Shown piece by piece: positions 8,471-18,896 of a stretch of 64,000 nt of DNA. Under the pieces are notes generated by a model. That model saw only the letters and a list, made by a program, of their open reading frames with translations, ran no database searches and had not been told where the DNA came from. Both the position numbers and the translations under genes were made by a program. This DNA comes from an uncultured Celeribacter sp. (GTDB taxonomy: Bacteria; Pseudomonadota; Alphaproteobacteria; Rhodobacterales; Rhodobacteraceae): assembly GCF_963676475.1 (NCBI RefSeq), contig NZ_OY781106.1, positions 1,426,001 through 1,490,000 on the forward strand, written 5' to 3'. Positions within the stretch are counted from its first letter, which is position 1; the number at the start of each line of letters is the position of its first letter.

Positions 8471-9322
8471 ATGACAACCTATCTCGTCACCGGCGCTTCC
8501 GGTCAACTCGGTCACCTCGTCGTCGATCACCTCGTCCCCCTTGTCGCCAAAGACGATATCCTCGCCCTCGTCCGCTCCGACAAAGCCGCCGAGGCCTATG
8601 CCGCCAAAGGCATCGCCACCCGTCGCGGCGATTACACCGACGAGGCCGGGCTCGAAGCCGCTTTTGCCGGCGTCGACCGTTTGCTCCTGATCTCCTCATC
8701 CGAGATCGGCCAGCGTGCCATCCAGCACGGCAATGTCATCAAAGCCGCCAAAGCCGCAGGCGTCACATTCATCGCCTATACCTCGATTCTGCACGCCGAC
8801 ACGGGCAACATGGCGCTGGCCGAAGAGCACATCGCGACCGAAGCCATGCTCAAGGACAGCGGCATTTCGCACACCCTGCTGCGCAACGGCTGGTATTCCG
8901 AAAACATCACCATGACCTTGGGCCAAGACCTTGAATTGGGTCAGCATTTCGGCGCCGCGCAGGACGGTAAATTCGCCACTGCGCCCCGTAAGGATTACGC
9001 CGAAGCCGCAGCCCTCGTGCTGGCCGGCGGTCATGACGGTGAGGTTCTGGAACTCGCAGGCGACGCGGCCTACACGCTGACCGACTATGCCGCCACCGTG
9101 ACCGAGCTTTCGGGCAAAGAGGTCAAATACACCGACATGCCCGAAACCGCCTTCTCCGAAGCGCTCATCGGTGCGGGGCTGCCCGGTCCCTTCGCCGCGA
9201 TCCTTGCAGACTCAGATGCGAAAGCCGCCAAAGGCGCGCTGTTCGATGACAGTAAAACGCTCTCTAAACTGATCGGCCACCCGACCGAACCGATTGCCGA
9301 GACGATCAAAGCCGCGCTCTAA
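8471..9322 (+). CDS. qorB: NmrA-like SDR, probable NAD(P)H:quinone oxidoreductase (QorB type)
   Basis: This 283-residue protein has an N-terminal Rossmann fold with TGASGQLGHLVVDHL (residues 7-21), the NADPH-binding motif of atypical SDRs of the NmrA/QorB (YtfG) group. RLLLISSSEIGQR and FIAYTSILHAD are also typical, and the usual catalytic Tyr-x3-Lys is absent as in that subgroup. It should reduce quinones in the cytoplasm with NADPH. ATG 8471 is preceded by AAAGGAAAG, a good ribosome site. The divergent HxlR regulator and palindrome upstream suggest repression relieved by quinones. Confidence 0.85.
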   Translation: MTTYLVTGASGQLGHLVVDHLVPLVAKDDILALVRSDKAAEAYAAKGIATRRGDYTDEAGLEAAFAGVDRLLLISSSEIGQRAIQHGNVIKAAKAAGVTFIAYTSILHADTGNMALAEEHIATEAMLKDSGISHTLLRNGWYSENITMTLGQDLELGQHFGAAQDGKFATAPRKDYAEAAALVLAGGHDGEVLELAGDAAYTLTDYAATVTELSGKEVKYTDMPETAFSEALIGAGLPGPFAAILADSDAKAAKGALFDDSKTLSKLIGHPTEPIAETIKAAL

Positions 9323-9355
9323 GCGACGTTCCCAAATCCAGATTGGGCGGGGGGA

Positions 9356-9658
9356 TCAGTCGAAGATCGCCTCGCCCATCTGGTCGATAAACATCTGCGC
9401 TTTATGAAGGCTGGCCATACGCGCGTCGTCTTCGCCGCCCATGGTGTCGGCGCGGATCATCATATGCGTCTTGGTCACGCCGTCGATGTCCTTTTCGATC
9501 CGGGCAGCGACGCGGTAGCCATTCGCCTCCTTGATCGGCTCTGGAAAAATGCGGAACTCATCGCCGTAGAGTTCGGGCTTTGCGCCTTCTTTTGACGCGC
9601 TTTGAGCATCCGAATTGCCGCCAGATTGACCGCCGAAGAGTTTGGAGAAAATGGACAT
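9356..9658 (-). CDS. HlyU-family protein
   Basis: This 100-residue protein begins MSIFSKLFGG and contains FRIFPEPIKEANGYRVAARIEKD and MIRADTMGGEDDARMASLHKAQMFIDQMGEAIF, which match the short HlyU-like family (PF10115) common in Rhodobacterales. Despite the name this family has no visible DNA-binding helix-turn-helix and its function is not settled. ATG 9658 is preceded by AGGAGG at 6-nt spacing; in-frame codons up to 9775 are non-coding. It is a single gene, convergent with the QorB-like gene. Confidence 0.85.
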   Translation of the reverse strand: MSIFSKLFGGQSGGNSDAQSASKEGAKPELYGDEFRIFPEPIKEANGYRVAARIEKDIDGVTKTHMMIRADTMGGEDDARMASLHKAQMFIDQMGEAIFD

Positions 9659-9886
9659 TTGCGCCTCCTGTATGCAGAGGTATTTTGAAACGCTGGGCCA
9701 CGAAGTGCAAGCCGCGCATCGCCTGACCGGGGGATGGCGATCAGAGGCTTGAGCGACGCGCTTTATGCCTGCCAAATCCGTCGGGCTTAATATCGAAGCG
9801 CTGCGCTCAGAAATCGCCAGACCGTAGGGCCGGTCAGGCGATGCGCGGCGGCCTCTGGCCTTGTTCCGCGCTGAATACGAGTACCG

Positions 9887-9932
9887 TCATATCAATCACA
9901 ATTTGACATACATCTTTATATCTGATATGAAT
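9887..9932 (+). promoter_or_regulatory. Sigma-70 promoter framed by an inverted repeat
   Basis: TTGACA (9904-9909), 17 nt, TATGAA (9927-9932) is a near-consensus housekeeping promoter. TCATATCA (9887-9894) and TGATATGA (9924-9931) form a perfect 8-bp inverted repeat that flanks the -35 box and overlaps the -10 box. This is suited to repression of the downstream gene, possibly by its own product. Confidence 0.7.
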
Positions 9933-9959
9933 CTAGTATGAACAACTTGGAGCGTTAAA

Positions 9960-10499
9960 ATGAAATCCATTGAGATCGAAGACGACGACTTTGAATACAT
10001 GAAATCTTTGGCAATTCCGCTTGAAGACACGACCTCTACAATAATTTCAAGGATTTTCTCTCAACACAGGGAGTTAACCCAGGCACCTAAGTTAGCCATG
10101 CCAAAGCCTATAGCAACAGCTGAATTTCGCACCGGGAACCTTCCAAATGTAAGCTTTACCAGCATTAAATCAGCTTCTATATCTGATACGCCATGCCCAT
10201 CCCTTTACTGGAACGACATATTGCAAAGTATACTTGCCCGAAGCAAAGGTCACCTCGACCTAGCAAATCTCAGAGAGCTTTTGTCCATTCAACTAAAAGA
10301 AGGTAAACACACAGAGAATGGTTACAGATATATCGAGAGCTTGGGTCTCTCATTTCAAGGCGTCGATGCAAGGAGAGCGTGCCAGAATATCCAAACTCTC
10401 GCTAAAGCGCTCGACCTACCTGTGAAAATCGTACTTCACTGGAATGAAAATTCAAAAGCCCAATATCCGGGGCAAACAGGGACATTGATATTCCCCTAA
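9960..10499 (+). CDS. Orphan AT-rich gene: putative SeqA-N/RHH-like N-terminus plus unknown C-terminal domain
   Basis: This 179-residue protein is encoded by DNA clearly AT-richer than both neighbours. Residues 1-33 (MKSIEIEDDDFEYMKSLAIP, then DTTSTIISRIF) resemble the ribbon-helix-helix N-terminus of SeqA-like proteins. Residues 90-179 form a second compact domain (LRELLSIQL, YRYIESLGLSFQGVDA, ending YPGQTGTLIFP) that I have seen in accessory proteins but cannot name. It has its own strong promoter, GGAG 7 nt before the ATG, and a long terminator immediately after the stop. Transfer is likely; a DNA-binding or autoregulatory role is inferred. There is no partner gene. Confidence 0.75.
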   Translation: MKSIEIEDDDFEYMKSLAIPLEDTTSTIISRIFSQHRELTQAPKLAMPKPIATAEFRTGNLPNVSFTSIKSASISDTPCPSLYWNDILQSILARSKGHLDLANLRELLSIQLKEGKHTENGYRYIESLGLSFQGVDARRACQNIQTLAKALDLPVKIVLHWNENSKAQYPGQTGTLIFP

Positions 10500-10533
10500 A
10501 TAAATTAGGCCCCCAGATGGGGGCCTAATTTAT

Positions 10534-10535
<2 letters not shown>
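10498..10535. terminator. Long bidirectional terminator between the orphan gene and rpoD
   Basis: A perfect 17-bp stem (left arm 10498-10514, right arm 10519-10535) with the 4-nt loop AGAT. The A/T-rich outer stem gives a T-rich tail in both directions. It overlaps the stop codons of both the plus-strand orphan gene and minus-strand rpoD, so it should end both transcripts. Confidence 0.92.
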
Positions 10536-12519
<1,984 letters not shown>

Positions 12520-12590
12520 GCGGCTCTCCCCTCATCAATCCTGTGGTCTTTACGGGTTCCCCCTGAAGACCAGATGGTGCGATTTTGCCC

Positions 12591-12657
12591 GAATCGCTGC
12601 GCACACAAACGTGTCCGACTGAATTTACGAATCATGTCATGCGAATCGGCGATTCGC
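12591..12657. promoter_or_regulatory. GANTC (CcrM) site cluster and palindrome upstream of rpoD
   Basis: The 308-bp gap between dnaG and rpoD holds no gene that I can support. It contains four GANTC sequences in 65 bp (12591, 12629, 12643, 12651), the recognition site of the alphaproteobacterial cell-cycle methylase CcrM. The last two sit in a perfect 7-bp inverted repeat, GCGAATC / GATTCGC (12641-12647 and 12651-12657). A role in rpoD expression is inferred from position. Confidence 0.45.
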
Positions 12658-12827
12658 CACCCGAATACCCATATTTCCTTAACCAAGCCTGCACCAGAGG
12701 CCCACGCACGTTGCTTTTACGCATCGTTTAGGGACTTAGCGCCCGCATGCAACAGGTCAAACCTGTCTTCTGCCCCGCTTTATGCCCAATGTCTGGGCGA
12801 TATTTGCACCCACACCCGGTATGCCGC

Positions 12828-14813
12828 CTACTTCTGACGTCCGGGGGCAATCCGGTCCAAAAGCGCTCGAAACGCATCGCGCTCATCGCGGGACAGCTCA
12901 AGTCCGTTCTCGGCTGTGTCGAATTCGGTTTTATCTTCGGCCTCCGCCTTTGTCGCCCGGTTGCGGGCCTCGGCGGCCTGTCTCAGCCGCCACGTCACTT
13001 TCTCGTCTTCTGCGGCCAAAAGGTCTGCCAACCCCTCGTCCAACTCGGTTTTATAGCCGCGCCGGGCCTTGAGTTTGGCCAGCTCTTCCGTGAGGCACAT
13101 CTGCGCGATCTCGCGATCGGGCCGCCGCACGGGGGGCGTGATCTGCACATGGGGATGCGACAGCAACCGGTCAAGGGGCCCGCGCCCGACATCCATCGCA
13201 ACTTTCTCGCGCAACTCCGCCGCCTCCTCGACATCGGCGTGGATCAGAAGCGCATGCAGGAGTGCTGCATGCTCTTCGGTGCGGGGCTGGAGCGCTTCGA
13301 GTTGCGACAGGAACTCAAGTGCAATGCCAGGGTTGCTCAGGAGCACGGCGAGCACCACCGCTTCGCGCATCAGATCGGCCTGCGCCTCGTCGCCGGAGAC
13401 GATGAGCGAGGCTTTCAGCCCTTCGGTCGGCACCGCTGGACCTTTGAACCGCCCTCCGAATTTGCCCTTCGCGGCGGGTGTCCAAGGGCGACGCTCGCCG
13501 CCGCCCGCAGAAGACCCGCCCTCACTGCGTTTGCCGCGAAACAGCTCGAAGCGCATGTCTTTCAGGATCTCGCCATAATGGCCTTTGATCGACGGGTCGG
13601 CGATGGGCCGGATCGCATCGCGCAGGCTTTTGTCCAGCGCCGCGCGGCGTTCGGGGCTGTCGAAGACCTTGCCCTCCGTCTCGCGCCGCCACAAAAGCGC
13701 GACCATCGGCAAAGCGCCGTCGAGCACCTCCTGCATCGCCTCGCGACCTTTGGCCTTGATCAACTCGTCGGGGTCCTGACCTTCGGGCAGAATGGCAAAG
13801 CGCAGCCCCTTGCCGGATTGCAGCAGAGGCATCGCCAGATCAATCATCCGAAACGCGGCACGCAGCCCCGCCTTGTCACCATCGAGCGCAATCACCGGCT
13901 CGTCGGACATCCGCCACATGAGCTGCAACTGCCGGTCGGTGATGGCGGTGCCCAGAGGCGCCACGGTGGCCTCGAACCCGGCCTCGGCCATGGCGATCAC
14001 GTCCATGTAGCCCTCGGCGACAACCAATGTCTGGCCTTTGCCACAGCCCGCCCGGGCGTCCTTATGATTGTAGAGCGCCGCGCCCTTGTCGAACAAAAGC
14101 CGCTCCGGGCCGTTCAGATATTTCGCCCGCGCGTTCGGGTCCATGGCGCGGCCCCCAAAGGAGATCAGCCGCCCGCGCGCGTCACGGATCGGGAAAGTGA
14201 TCCGGTCCCGGAAAAAGTCATACGGCTCGCGCCCGTCGTCAGGTTTCGCGACCACGCCCGCTTCGATGGCCAGCTCGGTGGAAATGCCTTGTTCTTTGAG
14301 GGCGCGCAAAAGCGCATTGCCCGAGGGCGCATAGCCAATCTCGAAGCGTTCGCGGGTCTCGGGCCGCATCCCGCGCTTGTCGAGATAGGCCCGCGCCTGC
14401 GCGCCGCCCTGTTGCGACAGGTTCAGCCGGAAAAACCGGTTCGCCGCCTCATTGACCTTGGCCAGTTCCGCGCGCTTGTCGGATTTCTCCTGCGCTTTCG
14501 GATCGCCTTTTGGCACCGGCATGCCAGCCTCTTGGGCGAGAATCTCGATGGCCTCCATGAAGCCGACATTCTCGGTCTCGCGCACAAAGGTGATGGCATC
14601 GCCTTTGGCATGGCAGCCGAAGCAATAATAATAGCCGTCCTTGTCGTTGACGTGGAAGGAGGCGGATTTTTCCTGATGAAACGGGCACGGCGCCCACATA
14701 TCGCCCTTGCCGGGGTTCGATTTGCGGCTGTCCCACATGACTTTGCGGCCGACCACATCGGTCAGCGACAGGCGGTTGCGCAGCTCATCCAAGAATCCCG
14801 GGGGTAACGACAT
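12828..14813 (-). CDS. dnaG: DNA primase
   Basis: This 661-residue protein from the MSLPPGFLDELRNRL start is DnaG, which makes RNA primers at the replication fork. It has the N-terminal CHC2 zinc ribbon (CPFHQEKSASFHV ... CFGCHAKGD), then the RNA-polymerase core with TOPRIM (VVAEGYMDVIAM and VIALDGDKAG), then a helical C-terminal DnaB-interaction region. An in-frame ATG at 14870 would add 19 residues without homology, so 14813 is preferred. It is upstream of rpoD on the same strand. A 12-bp tandem repeat with a hairpin lies in its upstream region. Confidence 0.96.
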   Translation of the reverse strand: MSLPPGFLDELRNRLSLTDVVGRKVMWDSRKSNPGKGDMWAPCPFHQEKSASFHVNDKDGYYYCFGCHAKGDAITFVRETENVGFMEAIEILAQEAGMPVPKGDPKAQEKSDKRAELAKVNEAANRFFRLNLSQQGGAQARAYLDKRGMRPETRERFEIGYAPSGNALLRALKEQGISTELAIEAGVVAKPDDGREPYDFFRDRITFPIRDARGRLISFGGRAMDPNARAKYLNGPERLLFDKGAALYNHKDARAGCGKGQTLVVAEGYMDVIAMAEAGFEATVAPLGTAITDRQLQLMWRMSDEPVIALDGDKAGLRAAFRMIDLAMPLLQSGKGLRFAILPEGQDPDELIKAKGREAMQEVLDGALPMVALLWRRETEGKVFDSPERRAALDKSLRDAIRPIADPSIKGHYGEILKDMRFELFRGKRSEGGSSAGGGERRPWTPAAKGKFGGRFKGPAVPTEGLKASLIVSGDEAQADLMREAVVLAVLLSNPGIALEFLSQLEALQPRTEEHAALLHALLIHADVEEAAELREKVAMDVGRGPLDRLLSHPHVQITPPVRRPDREIAQMCLTEELAKLKARRGYKTELDEGLADLLAAEDEKVTWRLRQAAEARNRATKAEAEDKTEFDTAENGLELSRDERDAFRALLDRIAPGRQK

Positions 14814-14987
14814 GGCGCGAGTATTCTCCGAAATCATCGCAAGGTCCAGAGGGGACAGCCCGACGGACACCCGGTCTTTATCTCTTGAGGAGACCTGAAA
14901 CGAATCGGTTTGTGGCCAGTTTGTGGCCGAAACCGGTCAATAGCATGGCGAGACTGCGGCAAGATTGAGATGCAGTCGGAAGGCCCG

Positions 14988-15039
14988 GTCAAACCCTGTG
15001 TCAAACCCCGTGTCAAACCGCATATTCCTGTGCGGTTTG
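14988..15039. repeat. Three 12-bp tandem repeats plus hairpin upstream of dnaG
   Basis: Within the 408-bp dnaG/TadG-like divergent gap, GTCAAACC recurs at 14988, 15000 and 15012 with an exact 12-bp period. The last copy runs into a 9-bp hairpin (CAAACCGCA 15014-15022, TGCGGTTTG 15031-15039). Read on the minus strand the repeats contain TTTGAC, a -35-like word. No gene is supported in this gap. Confidence 0.6.
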
Positions 15040-15221
15040 TGGCCCCGAATAAGGCCATTTCATGACCAAGCACCAATAGCCTTTACCAAGTATACATTGA
15101 GTGCAGAATAAGCCCCGCGTGAGGCGTAGATGATGAAAAGACCCCGAACGAAATAAAGGGCGGCATCTCACGATCACACATTGGGTATTGGGGGCACCAC
15201 TCTGAACTGAGAGACGGTGTC

Positions 15222-16904
15222 ATGTCAGATAGAATTGAACCCCGGGAAACGGGACGTCATCTGTCGAAATCGGGCGATCAGCCCGCAAAGAACCGGCGCC
15301 TCAAAGGGCGGCTGGCCTTATGGGCTGAGATTCGGCATGCCTGTCGCGTGCATGCGCAGGATGAGCAGGGCACGATTTCGATCTTTGCCCTCTTCAGTTA
15401 TGTCTTCATCGTGATCCTCGCCGGGATCGGCATCGACCTTGTTCGCCATGAAACATTGCGCGTCGAGTTGCAGAACACTCTGGATCGCGCCGTTCTGGCG
15501 GCGACCAACCTCGACAGTACGCATGCCCCGAAAGACGTGATCATCGACTATTTCGCGAAAGCGGGCCTGAGTGCCTATCTCGAGGAAGATAAGATCAAGG
15601 TCACGCCGCTGGGCGACGGCCGTCAGGTTTCCGCCTCGGTGCAGGCCACCATTCCGACCCATTTCATGAAATTTGCCCATGTCGACAGTTTGGAAATGGC
15701 CAGCCAAAGCGTGGCCGAACAGGGGCTTTCGGGTCTCGAAGTGTCGATGGTGCTCGACGTGTCCGGCTCGATGAACAGCTACAGCCGTCTCACCAACCTC
15801 AAAACCGCTGCACAGGATTTCACCCAAACCGTTTTCGCAAACGCCGGAAGCGAAGATGTCTCGATTTCCGTCGTACCCTACGCCACGCAGGTCAATGCGG
15901 GCGCAGGCATCCTCAACAAGCTTAACTTGCTGAATGCGCATGACAAATCCTATTGCATCAACTTCGAGGAAGACGATTTCACGAAAGTGCGCCTGGAATT
16001 CGCGGATGCCGAAGGGAGCACGCGGTATTATGACCAGACGATGGATTTCGACGCGTTCGATAGAAATTTCTACGATCTCGACATGGATCTCGGCAATGAA
16101 ACCTGCGCACCGGCCAGCTCGCGCCACATCCTGTCCTTTTCCAACAGCAAGACAGAAATCGACAATTACATCAAAGCCCTGTCCGCCTATGGCAACACCT
16201 CGATCGACATCGGCATGAAGTGGGGGGTCTCGCTGCTCGATGCGTCTGCGCAAAGCGTGTCGGGGACCAGTTCTCCAGCGGAGGTGGGGGACGCCCAGAA
16301 ATTCATCGTGGTGATGACCGACGGATCGCACACGAACCAGTATTTCATGCCCGATCCCTACCGCGAAGACGATGAAACCACTGGCGTCTACAAGGACAAA
16401 TACGGTGACATCTATGTCAGCGAGGGCCGCAGGGACTGCAATTGGTTTAACTGCTGGACCACCACCTATTACACAAGGATCAGGGACAGAACCGTCACCA
16501 ACAGCCTGCCCTACACGCTGGAATCCGGCGACATCCGCCGCATGAGCTGGTCGGAAGTCTGGTCCGCCATGACGGTCTACAACCACGCCCGTGCGCGTGC
16601 GCTCGCGGCGAATGATTTCGACTATTACGGCAACAGCAACACCTATTACAGATGGAGCAACGCGACGCGGGTCAGCTACGACACCGCAACCAAGGACGCG
16701 CGTCTTCTGAAAATCTGCTCCGCCGCCAAAGACGCCGGGATCATCGTCTTCGCCATCGGCTTCGAAGCGCCAACCGCCGGACAGAATGTGATGAAGCAAT
16801 GCGCCTCTTCCGACGCGCATTATTACGACGTGGACGGGATGGAGATCGCCGAAGCTTTCTCCGCCATCGCCACGAAAATCACGGAATTGAGGCTGGTACA
16901 ATGA
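15222..16904 (+). CDS. TadG-like protein with von Willebrand factor A domain
   Basis: This 560-residue protein has a cytoplasmic N-terminus with a DEQGTISIFALFSYVFIVILAGIGIDLVR segment (about residues 46-75), the pseudopilin-like membrane anchor of TadG/TadE proteins (PF13400). The exported part is a VWA domain: the MIDAS motif D179-V-S181-G-S183 is intact and a second metal loop lies in VVMTDGSHTNQ. A long insertion rich in Tyr, Asp and Asn separates the VWA halves. Such proteins act with Flp pili or as envelope adhesins. It overlaps the next gene by ATGA. Confidence 0.85.
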   Translation: MSDRIEPRETGRHLSKSGDQPAKNRRLKGRLALWAEIRHACRVHAQDEQGTISIFALFSYVFIVILAGIGIDLVRHETLRVELQNTLDRAVLAATNLDSTHAPKDVIIDYFAKAGLSAYLEEDKIKVTPLGDGRQVSASVQATIPTHFMKFAHVDSLEMASQSVAEQGLSGLEVSMVLDVSGSMNSYSRLTNLKTAAQDFTQTVFANAGSEDVSISVVPYATQVNAGAGILNKLNLLNAHDKSYCINFEEDDFTKVRLEFADAEGSTRYYDQTMDFDAFDRNFYDLDMDLGNETCAPASSRHILSFSNSKTEIDNYIKALSAYGNTSIDIGMKWGVSLLDASAQSVSGTSSPAEVGDAQKFIVVMTDGSHTNQYFMPDPYREDDETTGVYKDKYGDIYVSEGRRDCNWFNCWTTTYYTRIRDRTVTNSLPYTLESGDIRRMSWSEVWSAMTVYNHARARALAANDFDYYGNSNTYYRWSNATRVSYDTATKDARLLKICSAAKDAGIIVFAIGFEAPTAGQNVMKQCASSDAHYYDVDGMEIAEAFSAIATKITELRLVQ

Positions 16905-17407
16905 CCTTCATGACCCGCCTCAAACACCTGCTTAAAAGGCACCGGCATGACGACTCCGGGGTTGCGACTGTGGAATTCGTCCTGGTCTTTCCCTTTTTCG
17001 CCTTCATGATCATGGGGGGCTACGAAATCGGCTATTATACCGTCTCTGGCGCCATGCTGGACCGCGGTCTCGACATGGCCGTGCGCGACGTGCGTCTGGG
17101 CAAGATGCCAAGTGTCACCCTGCCGTCGTTAAAATCCGCGACCTGCCAATATGCGCGCTACGTGCGCAAATGTGAGGAGAATATCCACATCGCGCTCGAA
17201 TCCGTCGACGCCAATAATTTCGTGCGCCCTTCGAGCATCGCCTCCTGTATCGACCGCTCCCAAAACGTGACCCCGAACACCACGTTCCGGGATGGTGGTG
17301 AAAACGAGCTTATGCTTGTGCGCGCCTGCGTTAACGTCGACCCGATTTTCCCGACAACCTGGCTTGGGGCCTCCATGCAACCGGTGTCAGGGAAAGGCTA
17401 TGCCTAG
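16901..17407 (+). CDS. TadE-family pseudopilin-like protein
   Basis: This 168-residue protein starts at ATG 16901, overlapping the previous stop by 4 nt. It contains DDSGVATVEFVLVFPFFAFMIMGGYEIG (about residues 17-44): a short basic leader, a Glu five residues into the hydrophobic helix, and a single transmembrane segment, as in TadE-like pseudopilins cleaved by TadV-type prepilin peptidase. The remaining 120 residues are exported and contain four cysteines (TCQYARYVRKC, ASCIDRS, RACVNVD), probably in disulfides. It is a middle gene of a three-gene block. Confidence 0.82.
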   Translation: MTFMTRLKHLLKRHRHDDSGVATVEFVLVFPFFAFMIMGGYEIGYYTVSGAMLDRGLDMAVRDVRLGKMPSVTLPSLKSATCQYARYVRKCEENIHIALESVDANNFVRPSSIASCIDRSQNVTPNTTFRDGGENELMLVRACVNVDPIFPTTWLGASMQPVSGKGYA

Positions 17408-17458
17408 GTCGCGACCTCGGCTTTTGTTAACGAACCGAATACGTAGAGGAGGCCGGTC

Positions 17459-18205
17459 ATGAAAAACAGCCATCATTGCGCGCCTCTCAGGCAAGGGCTT
17501 AAAAAGCTTCGGCAAAAGATCACCGGTCGAGGTCACGGTCGCTTTCTGCGTGCGGAGGGCGGTTCGGTCTCGGTCGAAGCCATGTTCGTCACACCGGGGC
17601 TGATCATCCTGATGATGTTCATCTACACGGCCTTTTCCGCCTTCGAGGCCAAGGCCAAGGCGAACAAGGCCAATTACACGATCTCGGACTATATTTCGCG
17701 GCAAACGGACGAAATCGACAAGACATTTCTCGACGGCCTGGCCGAGCTTTACAAGTTCCTCAACAACGACGGCCACATCGACATGCGTGTCTCGGCGGTG
17801 CAATTCGTGATCGACGAAAACAACAATGAATCTCATGAGTTGGTCTGGTCTTACGGCACAGGCGATTACACGGCACTGTCGCAAGGCACACTGAGCAAAG
17901 TCGAAAACCGTCTGCCGCTTTTGGCCGATGGTGAAGAAGTGATTGTCGTGGAGACCCAGCGCAAATGGTATCCCGTCTTCTTGGCCGGGCTGAAAGCAAT
18001 GGACTTTGCCGATGTCGTCACCACCAAACCGCGTTTCGCCTCGCAGGTGCTCTATGACGACGGCGTCGAAGAGGTCAACAATGCCTCCCACGAAGACTCC
18101 GATGACAGCGATGTCGACTCAAACGGCAATCACACCGGATCGAACAGTTCCGGTGGCTATTATGGCGGTGGACGTTACGGCGGATATGGCTATCACCGCC
18201 GCTAG
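17459..18205 (+). CDS. TadE/TadG-like protein with glycine-tyrosine-rich tail
   Basis: This 248-residue protein carries the pseudopilin-type segment GGSVSVEAMFVTPGLIILMMFIYTAF (about residues 34-59) with the conserved Glu at +5, followed by a long exported domain. Unusually the last 45 residues are an Asp/Ser/Asn-rich stretch and then a Gly-Tyr-rich tail (SGGYYGGGRYGGYGYHRR), a low-complexity end typical of surface or matrix proteins. It follows the TadE-like gene by 51 nt with AGGAGG 6-7 nt before the start. The rest of a tad locus is not in the window. Confidence 0.78.
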   Translation: MKNSHHCAPLRQGLKKLRQKITGRGHGRFLRAEGGSVSVEAMFVTPGLIILMMFIYTAFSAFEAKAKANKANYTISDYISRQTDEIDKTFLDGLAELYKFLNNDGHIDMRVSAVQFVIDENNNESHELVWSYGTGDYTALSQGTLSKVENRLPLLADGEEVIVVETQRKWYPVFLAGLKAMDFADVVTTKPRFASQVLYDDGVEEVNNASHEDSDDSDVDSNGNHTGSNSSGGYYGGGRYGGYGYHRR

Positions 18206-18252
18206 GGCCGGACCAAAGGCCGTGTGCGCGTAACGCCCATTCACCTGCGGCC

Positions 18253-18756
18253 TCAGTCGATCCGCCCCAGCCCATTGATCCGTGCCGCGATCACATCGGC
18301 CATGGCCTTGCCCTGACCTGAGGGCGTGACGCCACCGACGCCGATCCGCTTGCCGAAGCGCCACCACAGCCCCGGCGCCCAGACACGGGTGGCGGGGGCC
18401 TTCAGCCGGATGACAAAACCGTTCGACGGCTTGAACGCAAATGTGCCACGCTCGACCCGCACGATCTCGTCCAACCGACAGAGTTCCCGTTCGCGCGTGC
18501 CATCCGGCGCCTCTTCGACCAGCGCCTCTTCGGTCAAAACCAACCGCCGCTCTGTGGCCTGCCACAACCGCCAGGCCACCCAGAACACAGCCGCAGCCAT
18601 CGCCAAGAGCATCAACATCCAGCCGCCACCAAGCCCCTCGGGACCAAGCGCCACGCGCAACAGCAGCACGCCCAGCACCACCAACATGCCCACGGCCGCC
18701 CCCCGGCGCATCTTTGACGGAGTCACATTCAGATCGGTCGTCTTAAGATCGGTCAC
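18253..18756 (-). CDS. Hypothetical membrane protein with two N-terminal transmembrane helices
   Basis: This 167-residue protein has two close transmembrane segments (about residues 20-36, AAVGMLVVLGVLLLRVAL, and 45-64, GWMLMLLAMAAAVFWVAWRL). They are followed by a cytoplasmic domain of alternating beta strands (RRLVLTEEALVEE, GTFAFKPSNGFVIRLK) resembling small PH-like/DUF folds. The family is common in Rhodobacteraceae as a conserved hypothetical; no function is assigned. It is convergent with the TadE-like gene and divergent from the small lipoprotein gene. Confidence 0.7.
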   Translation of the reverse strand: MTDLKTTDLNVTPSKMRRGAAVGMLVVLGVLLLRVALGPEGLGGGWMLMLLAMAAAVFWVAWRLWQATERRLVLTEEALVEEAPDGTRERELCRLDEIVRVERGTFAFKPSNGFVIRLKAPATRVWAPGLWWRFGKRIGVGGVTPSGQGKAMADVIAARINGLGRID

Positions 18757-18896
18757 AGGCTTTCTCCCCCGGGTGGTGATATGTCACGACCGCTTTAGCC
18801 CGGCCCGGTGAAAAGGGAAAGCCAAAGGCGCCCGAAGGCGCATTGTCCCCTTGGCGCGCGCGGGCTAGAACGAAGGCACTGTTTTAGGAATCTCTC

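Noticed and set aside
12747..14807. A 686-codon open frame antisense to dnaG
   Set aside because: Clear shadow of the GC-rich dnaG gene; its translation is Arg/His/Pro-rich with no domain and no ribosome site, while the minus strand encodes a complete primase.
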